Below are positions 35,868-43,278 of a stretch of 64,000 nucleotides of DNA, piece by piece. This DNA comes from Flavobacterium gillisiae (GTDB lineage: Bacteria; Bacteroidota; Bacteroidia; Flavobacteriales; Flavobacteriaceae): positions 1-64,000 of the forward strand of contig NZ_FNRD01000015.1 in the NCBI RefSeq assembly GCF_900107635.1, read 5' to 3'. Each line of letters opens with the position of its first letter. The first letter of the stretch is position 1. Position numbers and translations under genes: made by a program. Under the pieces are notes generated by a model. It worked only from the letters and a program-made list of their open reading frames with translations. It was not told the DNA's origin and did no database searches.

Positions 35868-35944
35868 GCGAAACGAACCTTCGCTAATCTACCTATATTA
35901 GGGTGTATATACGAAAGTTTGTTTCGCCTATATACTAGTTATGC
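35868..35944. other. attC-like recombination-site candidate
   Basis: GCGAAACGAACCTTCG (35868-35883) pairs with CGAAAGTTTGTTTCGC (35912-35927), a 16-bp arm with two mismatches. It is followed by TAGTTATGC (35936-35944), a GTTATGC box as found at the right end of many integron attC sites. The downstream gene begins 36 bp later. Confidence 0.5.
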
Positions 35945-35980
35945 CTCAGTTTGGTATAGCCGAAAACGAAATGATAAAAA

Positions 35981-36487
35981 ATGAATAATAATAGACTTAA
36001 ACATAAATTATTAAAAATATTATCAAAACAATATGTCATTTCAGGTTTTGAGAACGCAGAAAATACGGAAATAGGATTAAATGATGATATTATTTTACCT
36101 TTACTCAAAGTGTCTATTGAAGAATACGAGTTATTGAAAATGTCGTTATTTGAAGAAAAAGAAGTTTTTAGACATAATCCTAAATACAAATTAGGATTGT
36201 ATGCTACCGACAAAGGAGTAGCTTCTTTTGTAAACAAAAAATATAAAAAAAGGAATGAAGACATAATTCTTAATTGGTTTAAGGTTTTTGTTCAAATTGT
36301 TGTGCCTGTTTTAGCTTTAATAATTGCTGTTCTTTCATTGACTATAAAATTAGACACTCTGAAAATGCAATCCGATAAAGAATTACAAAAACTAGAAAAT
36401 ATAATGCAAGAGCAACAATTAAGTATAGAAAAGTTGGAAATGAAAACCAAAACTCTTCCCAATCATAAAAAAAATACTTCTGAATAA
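35981..36487 (+). CDS. Unknown membrane-anchored protein with winged-helix-like N-terminus
   Basis: This 168-residue protein has an N-terminal part (about 1-85) resembling a small winged-helix or helical domain (NNNRLKHKLLKILSKQYVIS ... LLKMSLFEEKEVF). A transmembrane helix follows at about 98-120 (VFVQIVVPVLALIIAVLSLT), and then a short coiled coil (ELQKLENIMQEQQLSIEKLE). No family is recognised. A membrane-tethered sensor or effector is possible. It is a single-gene cassette between an attC-like hairpin and a CTTCCG-type repeat. Confidence 0.55.
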   Translation: MNNNRLKHKLLKILSKQYVISGFENAENTEIGLNDDIILPLLKVSIEEYELLKMSLFEEKEVFRHNPKYKLGLYATDKGVASFVNKKYKKRNEDIILNWFKVFVQIVVPVLALIIAVLSLTIKLDTLKMQSDKELQKLENIMQEQQLSIEKLEMKTKTLPNHKKNTSE

Positions 36488-36504
36488 ATTGTTTGATTTT
36501 TGAC

Positions 36505-36575
36505 ATAATAATTAATTTATAAATACTTCTGACTTAAACGGTGCGGAAGCGAAACCGAAAAAAAAACTTAAACAT
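36505..36575 (-). repeat. CTTCCG-type repeat, copy 1
   Basis: TTTGACATAATAATTAATTT, then CTTCTGACTTAAACGGTGCG, then GAAGCGAAACCG. The same sequence recurs at 38745-38785 and 39555-39620. The third copy has a clear CTTCCG/CGGAAG hairpin. On the minus strand each copy sits just before an ATG. Confidence 0.7.
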
Positions 36576-36582
36576 TTTAAAT

Positions 36583-36897
36583 ATGGGACGTATAGGAATA
36601 CAAGAAATTTTAATAATTATTATACTATTATTTGTATATTTTTTACCATCAATTATTGGTCGTAAACAGAGAAATTTTAGTTCAATTCTACTTTTAAACC
36701 TATTTTTAGGTTGGACATTAATCGGTTGGGTTGTTGCTTTAATTTGGGCAGTATCAAAAGAAAAAAAAGAAACAGTAATCATTAATTCAAATAATAGTGT
36801 TTCTGACGAATTACAAAAACTAAAGCAATTATATGATAATGGAACATTAACTGCCGAAGAGTTTGAAGTAGAAAAGAAACATTTATTGCAAAAATAA
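36583..36897 (+). CDS. Superinfection-immunity-like membrane protein with SHOCT domain
   Basis: From the ATG at 36583 the product has 104 residues. It has two membrane segments, IGIQEILIIIILLFVYFLP and LLLNLFLGWTLIGWVVALIW; the second matches the GWTLIGWVVAL signature of the T4 Imm-like superinfection-immunity family. The C-terminal LKQLYDNGTLTAEEFEVEKK is a SHOCT domain. Such proteins block DNA injection by related phages in the known case; here that role is inferred. A GTG start at 36541 would add residues encoded by the repeat, so I reject it. The attC-like site follows 8 bp after the stop. Confidence 0.65.
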   Translation: MGRIGIQEILIIIILLFVYFLPSIIGRKQRNFSSILLLNLFLGWTLIGWVVALIWAVSKEKKETVIINSNNSVSDELQKLKQLYDNGTLTAEEFEVEKKHLLQK

Positions 36898-36905
36898 AAC
36901 CGAAG

Positions 36906-37037
36906 GCATAACAGTTGTTTGTGTATAGTGGGGATTTAGTGGTAAATTCACGTTCACGTTTCGCAAGAACTTTTGTAGTAACCGAAAATACTCCGCTCCC
37001 GAAATCCCCACCATCCACAAGCAACGGGACGTTGGGC
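36906..37037. other. Integron attC-like site (best candidate)
   Basis: The 132-bp site starts with GCATAAC (36906-36912) and ends with GTTGGGC (37031-37037), fitting RYYYAAC-type and GTTRRRY boxes. Between them, GTTGTTTGTG and GTGGGGATTT near the left end pair with AAATCCCCAC and CACAAGCAAC near the right end, giving the imperfect palindrome expected of attC. It lies exactly between two same-strand genes (8 bp after one stop, 24 bp before the next ATG). Confidence 0.7.
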
Positions 37038-37061
37038 TTAATACAAAAACAGGATACAAAA

Positions 37062-37811
37062 ATGCTTGGTACAATAGTAATTGAAAAATATAAAAAAACT
37101 GAAACAAGTAGTATTTTAGCTGCTTTGGAAAGACTAATTCTAGAGAATAGTAGTGATTGGTCAACTGCTGGTATATACTGTTATTGGGATTATTACAAGA
37201 AACAAGTTCTTTATATTGGTTTAGCTGTAGACTTAATAGAGCGATTTAAACAGCATAATGGAATCGTTGAATGTTTACCTAATAGCTGTAAACTTGATAG
37301 AATTAAAGAATATTTTGAAATAAATGAATACTTAGGTTTTACTATAATATTACAATCACAGCTATCACAGCCTTTTAATAATAGACAAAAGAGAAAGTAT
37401 AAAGGAATTTATAGTGACTCGGAATTAAAAAACATTCTTGGTAAAGAAGGAGCAGAAGACATTAAAAATACTGAAGGAGTATTAATTGAAGCGCATAAAA
37501 CTAAACATGGAAAACGTCCTTCTTGGAATAAAATTGGAGGTTCTGCTCAAGCTCAAAGAATAGCGAAAGATAAGAATGTCAAAATGCTAGAATATTTAAT
37601 TACAAATGAACAAAATAAATATACTTCTCTTGTTTCTCTGAAGGAACTGAGCAATAGTTCTTTATTTAATAAATATGAAGCTTACCTTCATTCGTTAAGA
37701 ACTTCGATACTACCTGTTGAAGCAATGATTAAAGAACATGAAAAACTTGGAATAGAAACATATCGTGAAATGAGGAGCGATAATTATTTTTCAACAAAAC
37801 TTGAAATATAA
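37062..37811 (+). CDS. GIY-YIG nuclease-domain protein
   Basis: From the ATG at 37062 the product has 249 residues. AGIYCYWDYYKKQVLYIGLA (about residues 41-60) carries the GIY and YIG motifs, followed by DLIERFKQH with the conserved Arg/His region. A later stretch, EDIKNTEGVLIEAHKTKHGK, holds a Glu at the place of the metal-binding residue, and RPSWNKIGG fits the N-terminal-proximal core. Such domains cut DNA as homing, repair or restriction enzymes. The start is chosen because upstream codons lie inside the attC-like site. It is a single-gene cassette. Confidence 0.7.
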   Translation: MLGTIVIEKYKKTETSSILAALERLILENSSDWSTAGIYCYWDYYKKQVLYIGLAVDLIERFKQHNGIVECLPNSCKLDRIKEYFEINEYLGFTIILQSQLSQPFNNRQKRKYKGIYSDSELKNILGKEGAEDIKNTEGVLIEAHKTKHGKRPSWNKIGGSAQAQRIAKDKNVKMLEYLITNEQNKYTSLVSLKELSNSSLFNKYEAYLHSLRTSILPVEAMIKEHEKLGIETYREMRSDNYFSTKLEI

Positions 37812-37821
37812 AAAGTACTAA

Positions 37822-37862
37822 CCCCGATCGTTCGGATATGTTAGTTATCGCTCGGTTCGTTA
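37822..37862 (+). repeat. Truncated block A copy
   Basis: CCCCGATCGTTCGGATATGT starts near 37821 and the copy stops abruptly after GGTTCGTTA, where the IS1182 remnant begins. Confidence 0.75.
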
Positions 37863-38191
37863 CCCTGATAGATTCTGTTTTCTAAAATCGGAAATACTAC
37901 GGTAATTGGGTACAATTCCACACAAAAGCCATTTTAGTTCTGTGTTGCGAACGCACTCTTTTTCTAACTTTCTTGAACTTCTTAATCCATTGAGATAACC
38001 ATATAAGTAGATTTTTAGAAAGACTTTAATATCAAAGCTCGGGCGATCTTCAGTTTTAATAGTTTGAATAGAAAACCTAAAGTTTGTAATGATAACGCAT
38101 CGATAAAACGAACGGGGTTTTCTGGTAAAATAGTATCTTCTAAACTAGAAAAAACCATCTGATTGCGAGGAATTCCTGTGATGTGTTGCAT
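37860..38191 (-). pseudogene. IS1182-family transposase remnant
   Basis: The start MQHITGIPRNQMVFSSLEDT and then NPVRFIDALSLQTLGF match the N-terminus of IS1182-type transposases. After a frameshift the reading continues as EDRPSFDIKVFLKIYLYGYL and RKLEKECVRNTELKWLLCGI, up to ISDFRKQN and a stop. Only about 110 codons of the gene are left and part of the N-terminal domain is deleted, so it is inactive. Confidence 0.8.
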
Positions 38192-38316
38192 CTTTAAATA
38201 TACAACTTTTCTGTCTAATAATTAGATTATTTGCTTATATTTGATAGAATTAAACGGCGGTTTTTTCACAGACTGACGTTGAGCGACAGCTTGGTAAACC
38301 GCAAATAAAGCTTAAA
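38192..38316. other. Non-coding junction with possible attC end
   Basis: GGCGGTTTTTTCACAGACTG is followed by ACGTTGAGC (38277-38285), a GTTRRRY-type box, and then CTTGGTAAACCGC, whose AAACCGC pairs with GCGGTTT. It could be the right end of a recombination site placed 30 bp before the next gene. Confidence 0.35.
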
Positions 38317-38580
38317 ATGAAAAAATTAGAAAAAGAATTAAACAATATATTCGAAGAATACAAAGGGAAATACATTTCTGAATTTGACAAATCTGAAGGT
38401 ATAAATGCTAAGTTGAACAACCAAGTTAAATTTACTCCTTTGTATCATGAATTAACTGCTAAGTTAACTGAATTAGTAAATACAAAACGAGGTTATACTT
38501 CTAGTGCTGACGCTGAGATAATGGTTAAAAATTCACTTTCAAAATTTAGTCACCTTTTTCAAAACCCTTTTGGCCACTAA
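38317..38580 (+). CDS. Small protein of unknown function
   Basis: This 87-residue, mostly helical, charged protein (MKKLEKELNNIFEEYKGKYI ... FSHLFQNPFGH) has no signal or membrane helix. No family is recognised. It lies between a possible recombination-site end and a CTTCCG-type repeat, so it appears to be a cassette of its own. Confidence 0.5.
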   Translation: MKKLEKELNNIFEEYKGKYISEFDKSEGINAKLNNQVKFTPLYHELTAKLTELVNTKRGYTSSADAEIMVKNSLSKFSHLFQNPFGH

Positions 38581-38729
38581 ATATGAACTCTAAGTTAAAT
38601 CCATTAGAATTTAAAAAATCTTTAACTTCAATTAACTCTTTTAAAAGAAAAGTTAGTTTTTCAAGATTTGTAATAATTTCTGATTAATTGGGAACACAGT
38701 CCTCAATTTTAATTTCTTTTTTTTCCATA
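38577..38729 (-). pseudogene. Broken small minus-strand frame
   Basis: It starts MEKKEIKIEDCVPN and meets TAA after 14 codons. The same frame continues in a plausible helical sequence (SEIITNLEKLTFLLKELIEV, DFLNSNGFNLEFIF) until it runs into the end of the plus-strand gene. A nonsense mutation or truncation is likely. The start lies beside a CTTCCG-type repeat, as for the frame ending at 39562. Confidence 0.4.
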
Positions 38730-38744
38730 TTGAATATATTTAAA

Positions 38745-38787
38745 ATTATTTCTGACTTAAAAGCGGTGCAGAAACTAAACCGAATAA
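38745..38787 (-). repeat. CTTCCG-type repeat, copy 2
   Basis: ATTTCTGACTTAAAAGCGGT, then GCAGAAACTAAACCGAA. Diverged relative to copies 1 and 3. Confidence 0.65.
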
Positions 38788-38790
38788 TTA

Positions 38791-39384
38791 ATGAGTGAAT
38801 GTCCAAAATGTCAAAGCAGAAACGTAAAACAAAATAGTTTTTTTGAACACCACAATCTTAATGAATGTTTAGATTGCAAATCTATTTTTACTTCTAAATT
38901 TGAAGACTGTTGTTTAAATCCTGATACAATTTTAGTAATCGAACATTGCTCAAATAATAGAACCAGACTTTTTAAACAATGTTCAAAATGTGGCGGTGCT
39001 TTTAGAAATATCCAGTTTGCTTTTAAAACCCACGGTAATTTATTTGAAAGTGAGTTTAGCCAAATAAACTTTGACAATTGGAAAAAGAAAAAAAGCGATG
39101 AAAATAAAATCATTAGTGAGTATTTTGATGTTTTTAGAAAAAGCAAATTTTATAGTTATTATAAATATTTAAAATCTGCCGAATGGAAAATAATTCGTGA
39201 TAAAGTAATCGAAAGAGATAATGGAATTTGCTTGTATTGCAAAACAAAACCAGCTCAAGAAGTTCATCACAAACATTACAGAACTATTTATAAAGAGAAA
39301 ATAGACGATTTAGAATCTGTTTGTAGCGATTGTCATCGTGCAATTCATAAAAGCGTTTTCTCCGAGGTTTTGAAGGGTCATTAA
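38791..39384 (+). CDS. HNH endonuclease with zinc-ribbon N-terminus
   Basis: This 197-residue protein has N-terminal CxxC pairs (CPKCQ, CLDCK, CSKCGG) likely binding zinc. The C-terminal HNH domain is RDNGICLYCKTKPAQEVHHK, then DDLESVCSDCHRAIH, with the HH of the active site and two CxxC zinc pairs. HNH proteins of this size occur as restriction or phage-associated nucleases. The last 100 bp overlap a convergent minus-strand frame, so one of the two ends was probably altered by recombination. It is a single-gene cassette. Confidence 0.75.
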   Translation: MSECPKCQSRNVKQNSFFEHHNLNECLDCKSIFTSKFEDCCLNPDTILVIEHCSNNRTRLFKQCSKCGGAFRNIQFAFKTHGNLFESEFSQINFDNWKKKKSDENKIISEYFDVFRKSKFYSYYKYLKSAEWKIIRDKVIERDNGICLYCKTKPAQEVHHKHYRTIYKEKIDDLESVCSDCHRAIHKSVFSEVLKGH

Positions 39385-39562
39385 CAGTGAATTTTAATTT
39401 ACCATTAATGATTTCCGTTTTGACTTCTAATCCTAATTCATTAGCTCTTCTTATATTATTTTCTATGGCAATTTCATTCCAAATAAGGATTGAAGGAATT
39501 CGAAGTTTAAATAGTTCGTCAGACATTGGAATATATACGGGTTTGTTTTTATTTTTTGACAT
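39284..39562 (-). CDS. Hypothetical protein, possibly 3'-truncated
   Basis: This 92-codon frame starts MSKNKNKPVYIPMSDELFKL next to the CTTCCG-type repeat. The first 60 residues (IPSILIWNEIAIENNIRRAN, VKTEIINGKLKFTVND) look like a real small protein. The last 30 are antisense to the HNH gene. It may be a gene whose 3' end was replaced; no family is recognised. Confidence 0.4.
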   Translation of the reverse strand: MSKNKNKPVYIPMSDELFKLRIPSILIWNEIAIENNIRRANELGLEVKTEIINGKLKFTVNDPSKPRRKRFYELHDDNRYKQILNRLFSLYK

Positions 39563-39620
39563 AATAATTAATTTTTATAATACTTCCGACTTAAAATCGG
39601 TGCGGAAGCGAAACCGAAAA
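39555..39620 (-). repeat. CTTCCG-type repeat, copy 3
   Basis: TTTGACATAATAATTAATTT, then CTTCCGACTTAAAATCGGTG and CGGAAGCGAAACCG. CTTCCG (39584-39589) and CGGAAG form a hairpin. It is nearly identical to copy 1. Confidence 0.75.
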
Positions 39621-39643
39621 TTGAAATAAATAAAAATCCGATC

Positions 39644-40353
39644 GCTCAATCGAGTAGACGGCTCCGCCCATAATGGAACGGAGTGCGCCTCTCACACCAC
39701 CGAGCGTACGGGTCACGTACTCGGCGGTTCGCAAAGAGATGGATTAAGTGAGATGTAAACATCAGTCAATGATTGATACCCTTTTTGTTTTAAGCGTTTC
39801 AAGGTTATGGTAGTTCCCAAGATTGGACTCTGAGCAATTGCCCAACCACCTTTGCGAGTTCGACTCCATGCATAGGCGTGGTCTTGGTCAATTCCTAATC
39901 GAATTAGGTTTTTCCTTTTCCTCTCAGGTTTCTTCCAATCGTGCCAAATACAGTATCGAAGTCGGTTTACTCATAAGTGTTTATTGTTTTTTTTGTATTC
40001 GTGATACCGCTTCGCTAAATTCTGAGCCAGCCATCTATATCCCGTAATTTTCCCGTGATACTCGTTCCCCGAAAATAGTTTAACCATCCTCGTTGAATTT
40101 CGTTTATCTTGGCAATACGGTCTTCTAGCTTGACTGGAGCGGTTTTGCGGCTCATGTTTTTGAGCTTTTCTTTGAGTTTCTTCCACGCTTTTTCTCCCAC
40201 TACCAACTGATAATCGTTCTTGCTTCCTTTCTTGTAAGTTGGCACAAATCCGAATCCCAAAATAGTGAAGTGAACAGGACGTTTTATCCCGCTTTTCTCC
40301 TCGTTGATGGTCAGTTTTAGCTTCGTTTTCAAGAATTTGCAAGCGCTTGTGCT
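39644..40353 (-). pseudogene. Group II intron remnant with the C-terminal part of its reverse transcriptase
   Basis: On the minus strand KFLKTKLKLTINEEKSGIKR, FTILGFGFVPTYKKG and IQRGWLNYFRGTSIT give the end of the RT and maturase X domain. After a frameshift CIWHDWKKPERKRKNLIRLG, HAYAWSRTRKGGWAIAQSPI and TLKRLKQKGYQSLTDVYI complete a typical group II intron protein C-terminus. The intron RNA end follows: ACGTGACCCGTACGCTCGG and then GCCGTCTACTCGATT at 39644-39658. The 5' half (most of the RT and intron domain I) is missing, so it cannot splice. Confidence 0.85.
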
Positions 40354-40762
40354 GTCGCTTTTTTCGTTAGCGCAAAATTGCATTCTGTGCCCACCTTTAT
40401 CTCGTCCTAAAATAAACCCCGCTCTTGAAGTCTCCTGACTTCGTAACCTCTTGCTCTTTTAAATCGAGTATTTTAAAACGATATCAAGCGTTTGCAATGT
40501 GGCTTATTTAATTCAATTTTTGTATTATTACAGATTGAGTATTGCAATGAAAGGCAACTTTACTTTTCATTAGGCTGTTCTTTGCTTATTAGGCGTTGTC
40601 GTCCAATATTTTACTCAAATTTCAACTATGCAATTCGGGAATTTCAATATTCAATTCGGGAATTGAATACAGGACTATTTGTACCCTTGATGTCAGACCA
40701 ATAGATTTGTCAAAACATCTAATACTCAAATCAGTACAATTGACCAACCTAAATAACCTAAA
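40354..40762. repeat. Spacer remnants up to the rteC gene
   Basis: The TTCGTTAGCGCAAAATTGCA hairpin half of block A lies at about 40367-40390. AAGCGTTTGCAATGTGGCTT at 40485 is shared with 17881. Around 40632-40690, two CAATTCGGGAATT sites and GACTATTTGTAC parallel block B (ATTCGCGAAT ... ACTATTTGTA), suggesting a diverged copy that may serve as the rteC upstream region. No gene is supported. Confidence 0.6.
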
Positions 40763-41608
40763 ATGAAATTGTTTTCTCAATCCCTCTTATCCGAATTAGA
40801 ACATCAATTAGACAAAATACATCTGGAAATGCAAGAGCCCGTCCAGTACGCGGAGAAGTCCATAAAGATTTCGATATCCATTTTAGAAAAACTAAAAACA
40901 TATTGCCTAAATTACAAATTCCACGATAAAAATGAGGAGATTGATTTTTTCCGCAATATCAAACCTATGTTTGCTGCGAAGCTCATTTATTACAATGAAA
41001 TCTATACTATTGAAACCAATAAACCCTACGGTTCAAAAAAAACACTTCGTAAATACTACAACACTGAAATATTAAAATTAAAAACATTCTTCGAAGAAAA
41101 TCAGGAATTTTACCGCTACCACCGTACAAATAATCGATGCCTTGACAAAAGGTATTTTGTAAGAGGTAAATATGACATTAAACTCACACTGGATAGTTTT
41201 TACTTTCAAGCAGATCAGAGTTTCTCAACTTCACATGATTATAAATTGGCAAAAATTCTGGCCAATGATTTAATTAAATCCTACATAGAATCAGAAATTA
41301 TAAAATTAGAGCATAACAGCGACCAGCTACAGCCAACTATTCTATCTTCCAAAAAGCAGAAATGGACAGGCTCAAAAGTTGAATTAATTGAAATAATCTA
41401 CGCATTACATACAGAAGGTGTTTTTAATAATGGAAAATCCAGTCTAAAAGAAGTAGTAAGTTATTTTGAATCCGCTTTTGATATAGACTTGGGGCAATTC
41501 CACCGTGTTTTCCTCGAAATCCGCAACAGAAAAACGGAAAAAACCAAATTCATAAATACCCTCAAAAACAAACTCATCAACCGCATGGACGAAGCAGATG
41601 AAAATTAA
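40763..41608 (+). CDS. rteC: RteC-family protein
   Basis: This 281-residue protein matches the RteC domain. EKSIKISISILEKLKTYCLN, IDFFRNIKPMFAAKLIYYNE, and YRYHRTNNRCLDKRYFVRGK are typical, and the C-terminal SKVELIEIIYALHTEGVFNN plus a FESAFDIDLGQFHRVFLEI segment completes it. RteC regulates excision and transfer genes of Bacteroides conjugative transposons. Its presence here marks the left part of an integrated element whose recombinase gene is at 61724. Upstream CAATTCGGGAATT repeats may be control sites. Confidence 0.85.
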   Translation: MKLFSQSLLSELEHQLDKIHLEMQEPVQYAEKSIKISISILEKLKTYCLNYKFHDKNEEIDFFRNIKPMFAAKLIYYNEIYTIETNKPYGSKKTLRKYYNTEILKLKTFFEENQEFYRYHRTNNRCLDKRYFVRGKYDIKLTLDSFYFQADQSFSTSHDYKLAKILANDLIKSYIESEIIKLEHNSDQLQPTILSSKKQKWTGSKVELIEIIYALHTEGVFNNGKSSLKEVVSYFESAFDIDLGQFHRVFLEIRNRKTEKTKFINTLKNKLINRMDEADEN

Positions 41609-42190
41609 AATCAAAAACGCTTCCAAGTTTTTAACCGCCCTTAAAATAAAAACCTCAAAAAACAATAATAAACCATGAATATTTTTTTGTTACCGTCACC
41701 CTGAGCGAAGTCGAAGGGTTGATCAAGAAGGAAGTGAAAAATTGAATCGAAAACCATTCTAGATTGGAAATAACAACTTCAAATAAACCACAAAAAATGA
41801 TTACACTGTAAATGAGATTCCTTCGTCCCTCGGAATGACTACAAACACTATTTATGATGTAGTATCAAACCGCGCCCTACTATTTTTATATCAAAAATCA
41901 CGATAAGAATTTTAGCGTTGGCCGGCGGGAGTGATCCCGGAGACGAGGAGGAACGACGAGCGGCTGGGGTCACGATAGAAAAATTTGTTCGATGATTTTG
42001 AGATAAAAATCGTGAGGCAGTGATTTTTTTGTTACTTTTTTGATCAAGCAAAAAAGTAAAATTATAATTTTTGAAAACCATTGGTTCTTACTTTTAATAA
42101 AACGTTATTGAAATTATTTTCGGCTTACATAATCAGTATCATTAACCATTTTCTTAAACACGCCCTTAAATTAAAAGAGTCAAATGCAAA
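41609..42190. other. Intergenic region with dispersed repeat pieces
   Basis: No gene is supported. ACCGTCACCCTGAGCGAAGT (near 41691) is a repeat type common in flavobacterial intergenic DNA. A GC-rich segment GTTGGCCGGCGGGAGTGATC (near 41915) and TTTTTTGATCAAGCAAAAAA (near 42035) follow. The latter palindromic motif recurs in the 45.4-46.5 kb repeats. Confidence 0.6.
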
Positions 42191-42194
42191 AAAA

Positions 42195-42215
42195 GGCTGC
42201 CCTATCTGGACAGCC
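42195..42215 (-). terminator. Rho-independent terminator of the minus-strand lipoprotein gene
   Basis: GGCTGCCC and GGACAGCC form a near-perfect 8-bp stem with a 5-base loop. The A-run at 42188-42194 gives a U-run on the minus strand, 50 bp after the lipoprotein stop. Confidence 0.75.
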
Positions 42216-42263
42216 CTGTTAACCTACTTATCTAAAAATACAATTTCTGCTACAAATCAACAG

Positions 42264-42905
42264 CTAATACTTTTTTGATGAACTTACTTCTCTAAAAAGT
42301 ATAGTCCAATCAGGATCTTTATTCTTTGGAGGCCTTATTGACTCTTCATAAGTTTCATACCGAACAACGGATGAATTCGTTAGGATAACTTCTTTATCAT
42401 TTTCCGAAAACGTCTCACTAGTTAAAATACTCGCTTCATAATGGATTATAAAATTATAAAGAACTTCATATCGTTCTTCTGTTTTTGAAAGAAACAGCAA
42501 GGAATTAATAAACCGACTAAAACTTAATTTCGCTTCTACTGACACATCCCAATTAGCAATTATTTCAGACAAACTATCCGAAAGAATAACCAATACTTTG
42601 CTTGACGCTACCGAATTGGAATCACTACTCTTTACTTTGCTAGTTACACTTCCTTTACCTGAGATTTTCAAAATAGGGTAAGATCCTTGCTTATAAAGTG
42701 CTTGTCCTTCATCATCAAAGGGATTACCGCTGTTGGCTGGGATTTCAACTCTACTTTTAGAATTTTTAATAGCATTCAGCTTCGCCTTTTCAAAACTATT
42801 GGGTACATTGTCAATAGTTGGTTCAGAATCAGTACTACAAGACTGCAGAATAAGCGAAATGGAATAGCACATTAAAATGGCTAAGAATAAAAATACTTTT
42901 TTCAT
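42264..42905 (-). CDS. Predicted lipoprotein of unknown function
   Basis: This 213-residue protein has the signal MKKVFLFLAILMCYSISLIL and lipobox LQSCS (cysteine near residue 23). The mature part is Ser-rich with two helical segments. No recognised family. It is on the opposite strand to its neighbours, followed by its own terminator, and upstream (43049-43106) lies a long perfect hairpin. Confidence 0.65.
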   Translation of the reverse strand: MKKVFLFLAILMCYSISLILQSCSTDSEPTIDNVPNSFEKAKLNAIKNSKSRVEIPANSGNPFDDEGQALYKQGSYPILKISGKGSVTSKVKSSDSNSVASSKVLVILSDSLSEIIANWDVSVEAKLSFSRFINSLLFLSKTEERYEVLYNFIIHYEASILTSETFSENDKEVILTNSSVVRYETYEESIRPPKNKDPDWTILFREVSSSKKY

Positions 42906-43048
42906 TTTTGTAAATGTTTTAAATGTTACTGATTACTTTTTTCATCAGTTCTTTTCACCCGGGGTAATGGGAACAGTGGTGATTATGCTCATAACAAAAC
43001 CATTTGAATTCAGGACAAAACTAAATGTGTAATCCGTAACACACAACC

Positions 43049-43106
43049 CTACTGCTGTTCAATTCGGGAATTTAATAGGTGTAATTCCCGAATTGAACAG
43101 CAGTAG
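43049..43106. repeat. Perfect 24-bp inverted repeat
   Basis: CTACTGCTGTTCAATTCGGG (arm 43049-43072, ending AATT) and its exact complement (43083-43106) flank a 10-base loop. There is no T-run, so it is not a simple terminator. The core TTCAATTCGGGAATT occurs twice more near 40632-40668, on the far side of rteC. It could be a regulator operator or a recombination site. Confidence 0.75.
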
Positions 43107-43278
43107 ATTCATAAACAACTCATACATAATCAATAACTTAACATTCAAAAAATACATTTAAGGTTACTTAGGGTTAATATTCTTTATATTGAAGTTTTTT
43201 AGCTACATTTATTCCTGATAAATAAAGGTCGAACTCCTTTATTTCGTTTTTAAAACGCTGTAATCCCCATTTTAGAAC

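Noticed and set aside
36915..37061. Upstream extension of the GIY-YIG gene
   Set aside because: Those codons lie within the attC-like site; the ATG at 37062 is the natural start.
40015..40383. Functional defence-type reverse transcriptase (retron or DRT)
   Set aside because: The sequence is the C-terminal X/maturase end of a group II intron protein; the RT palm is missing and there is a frameshift.
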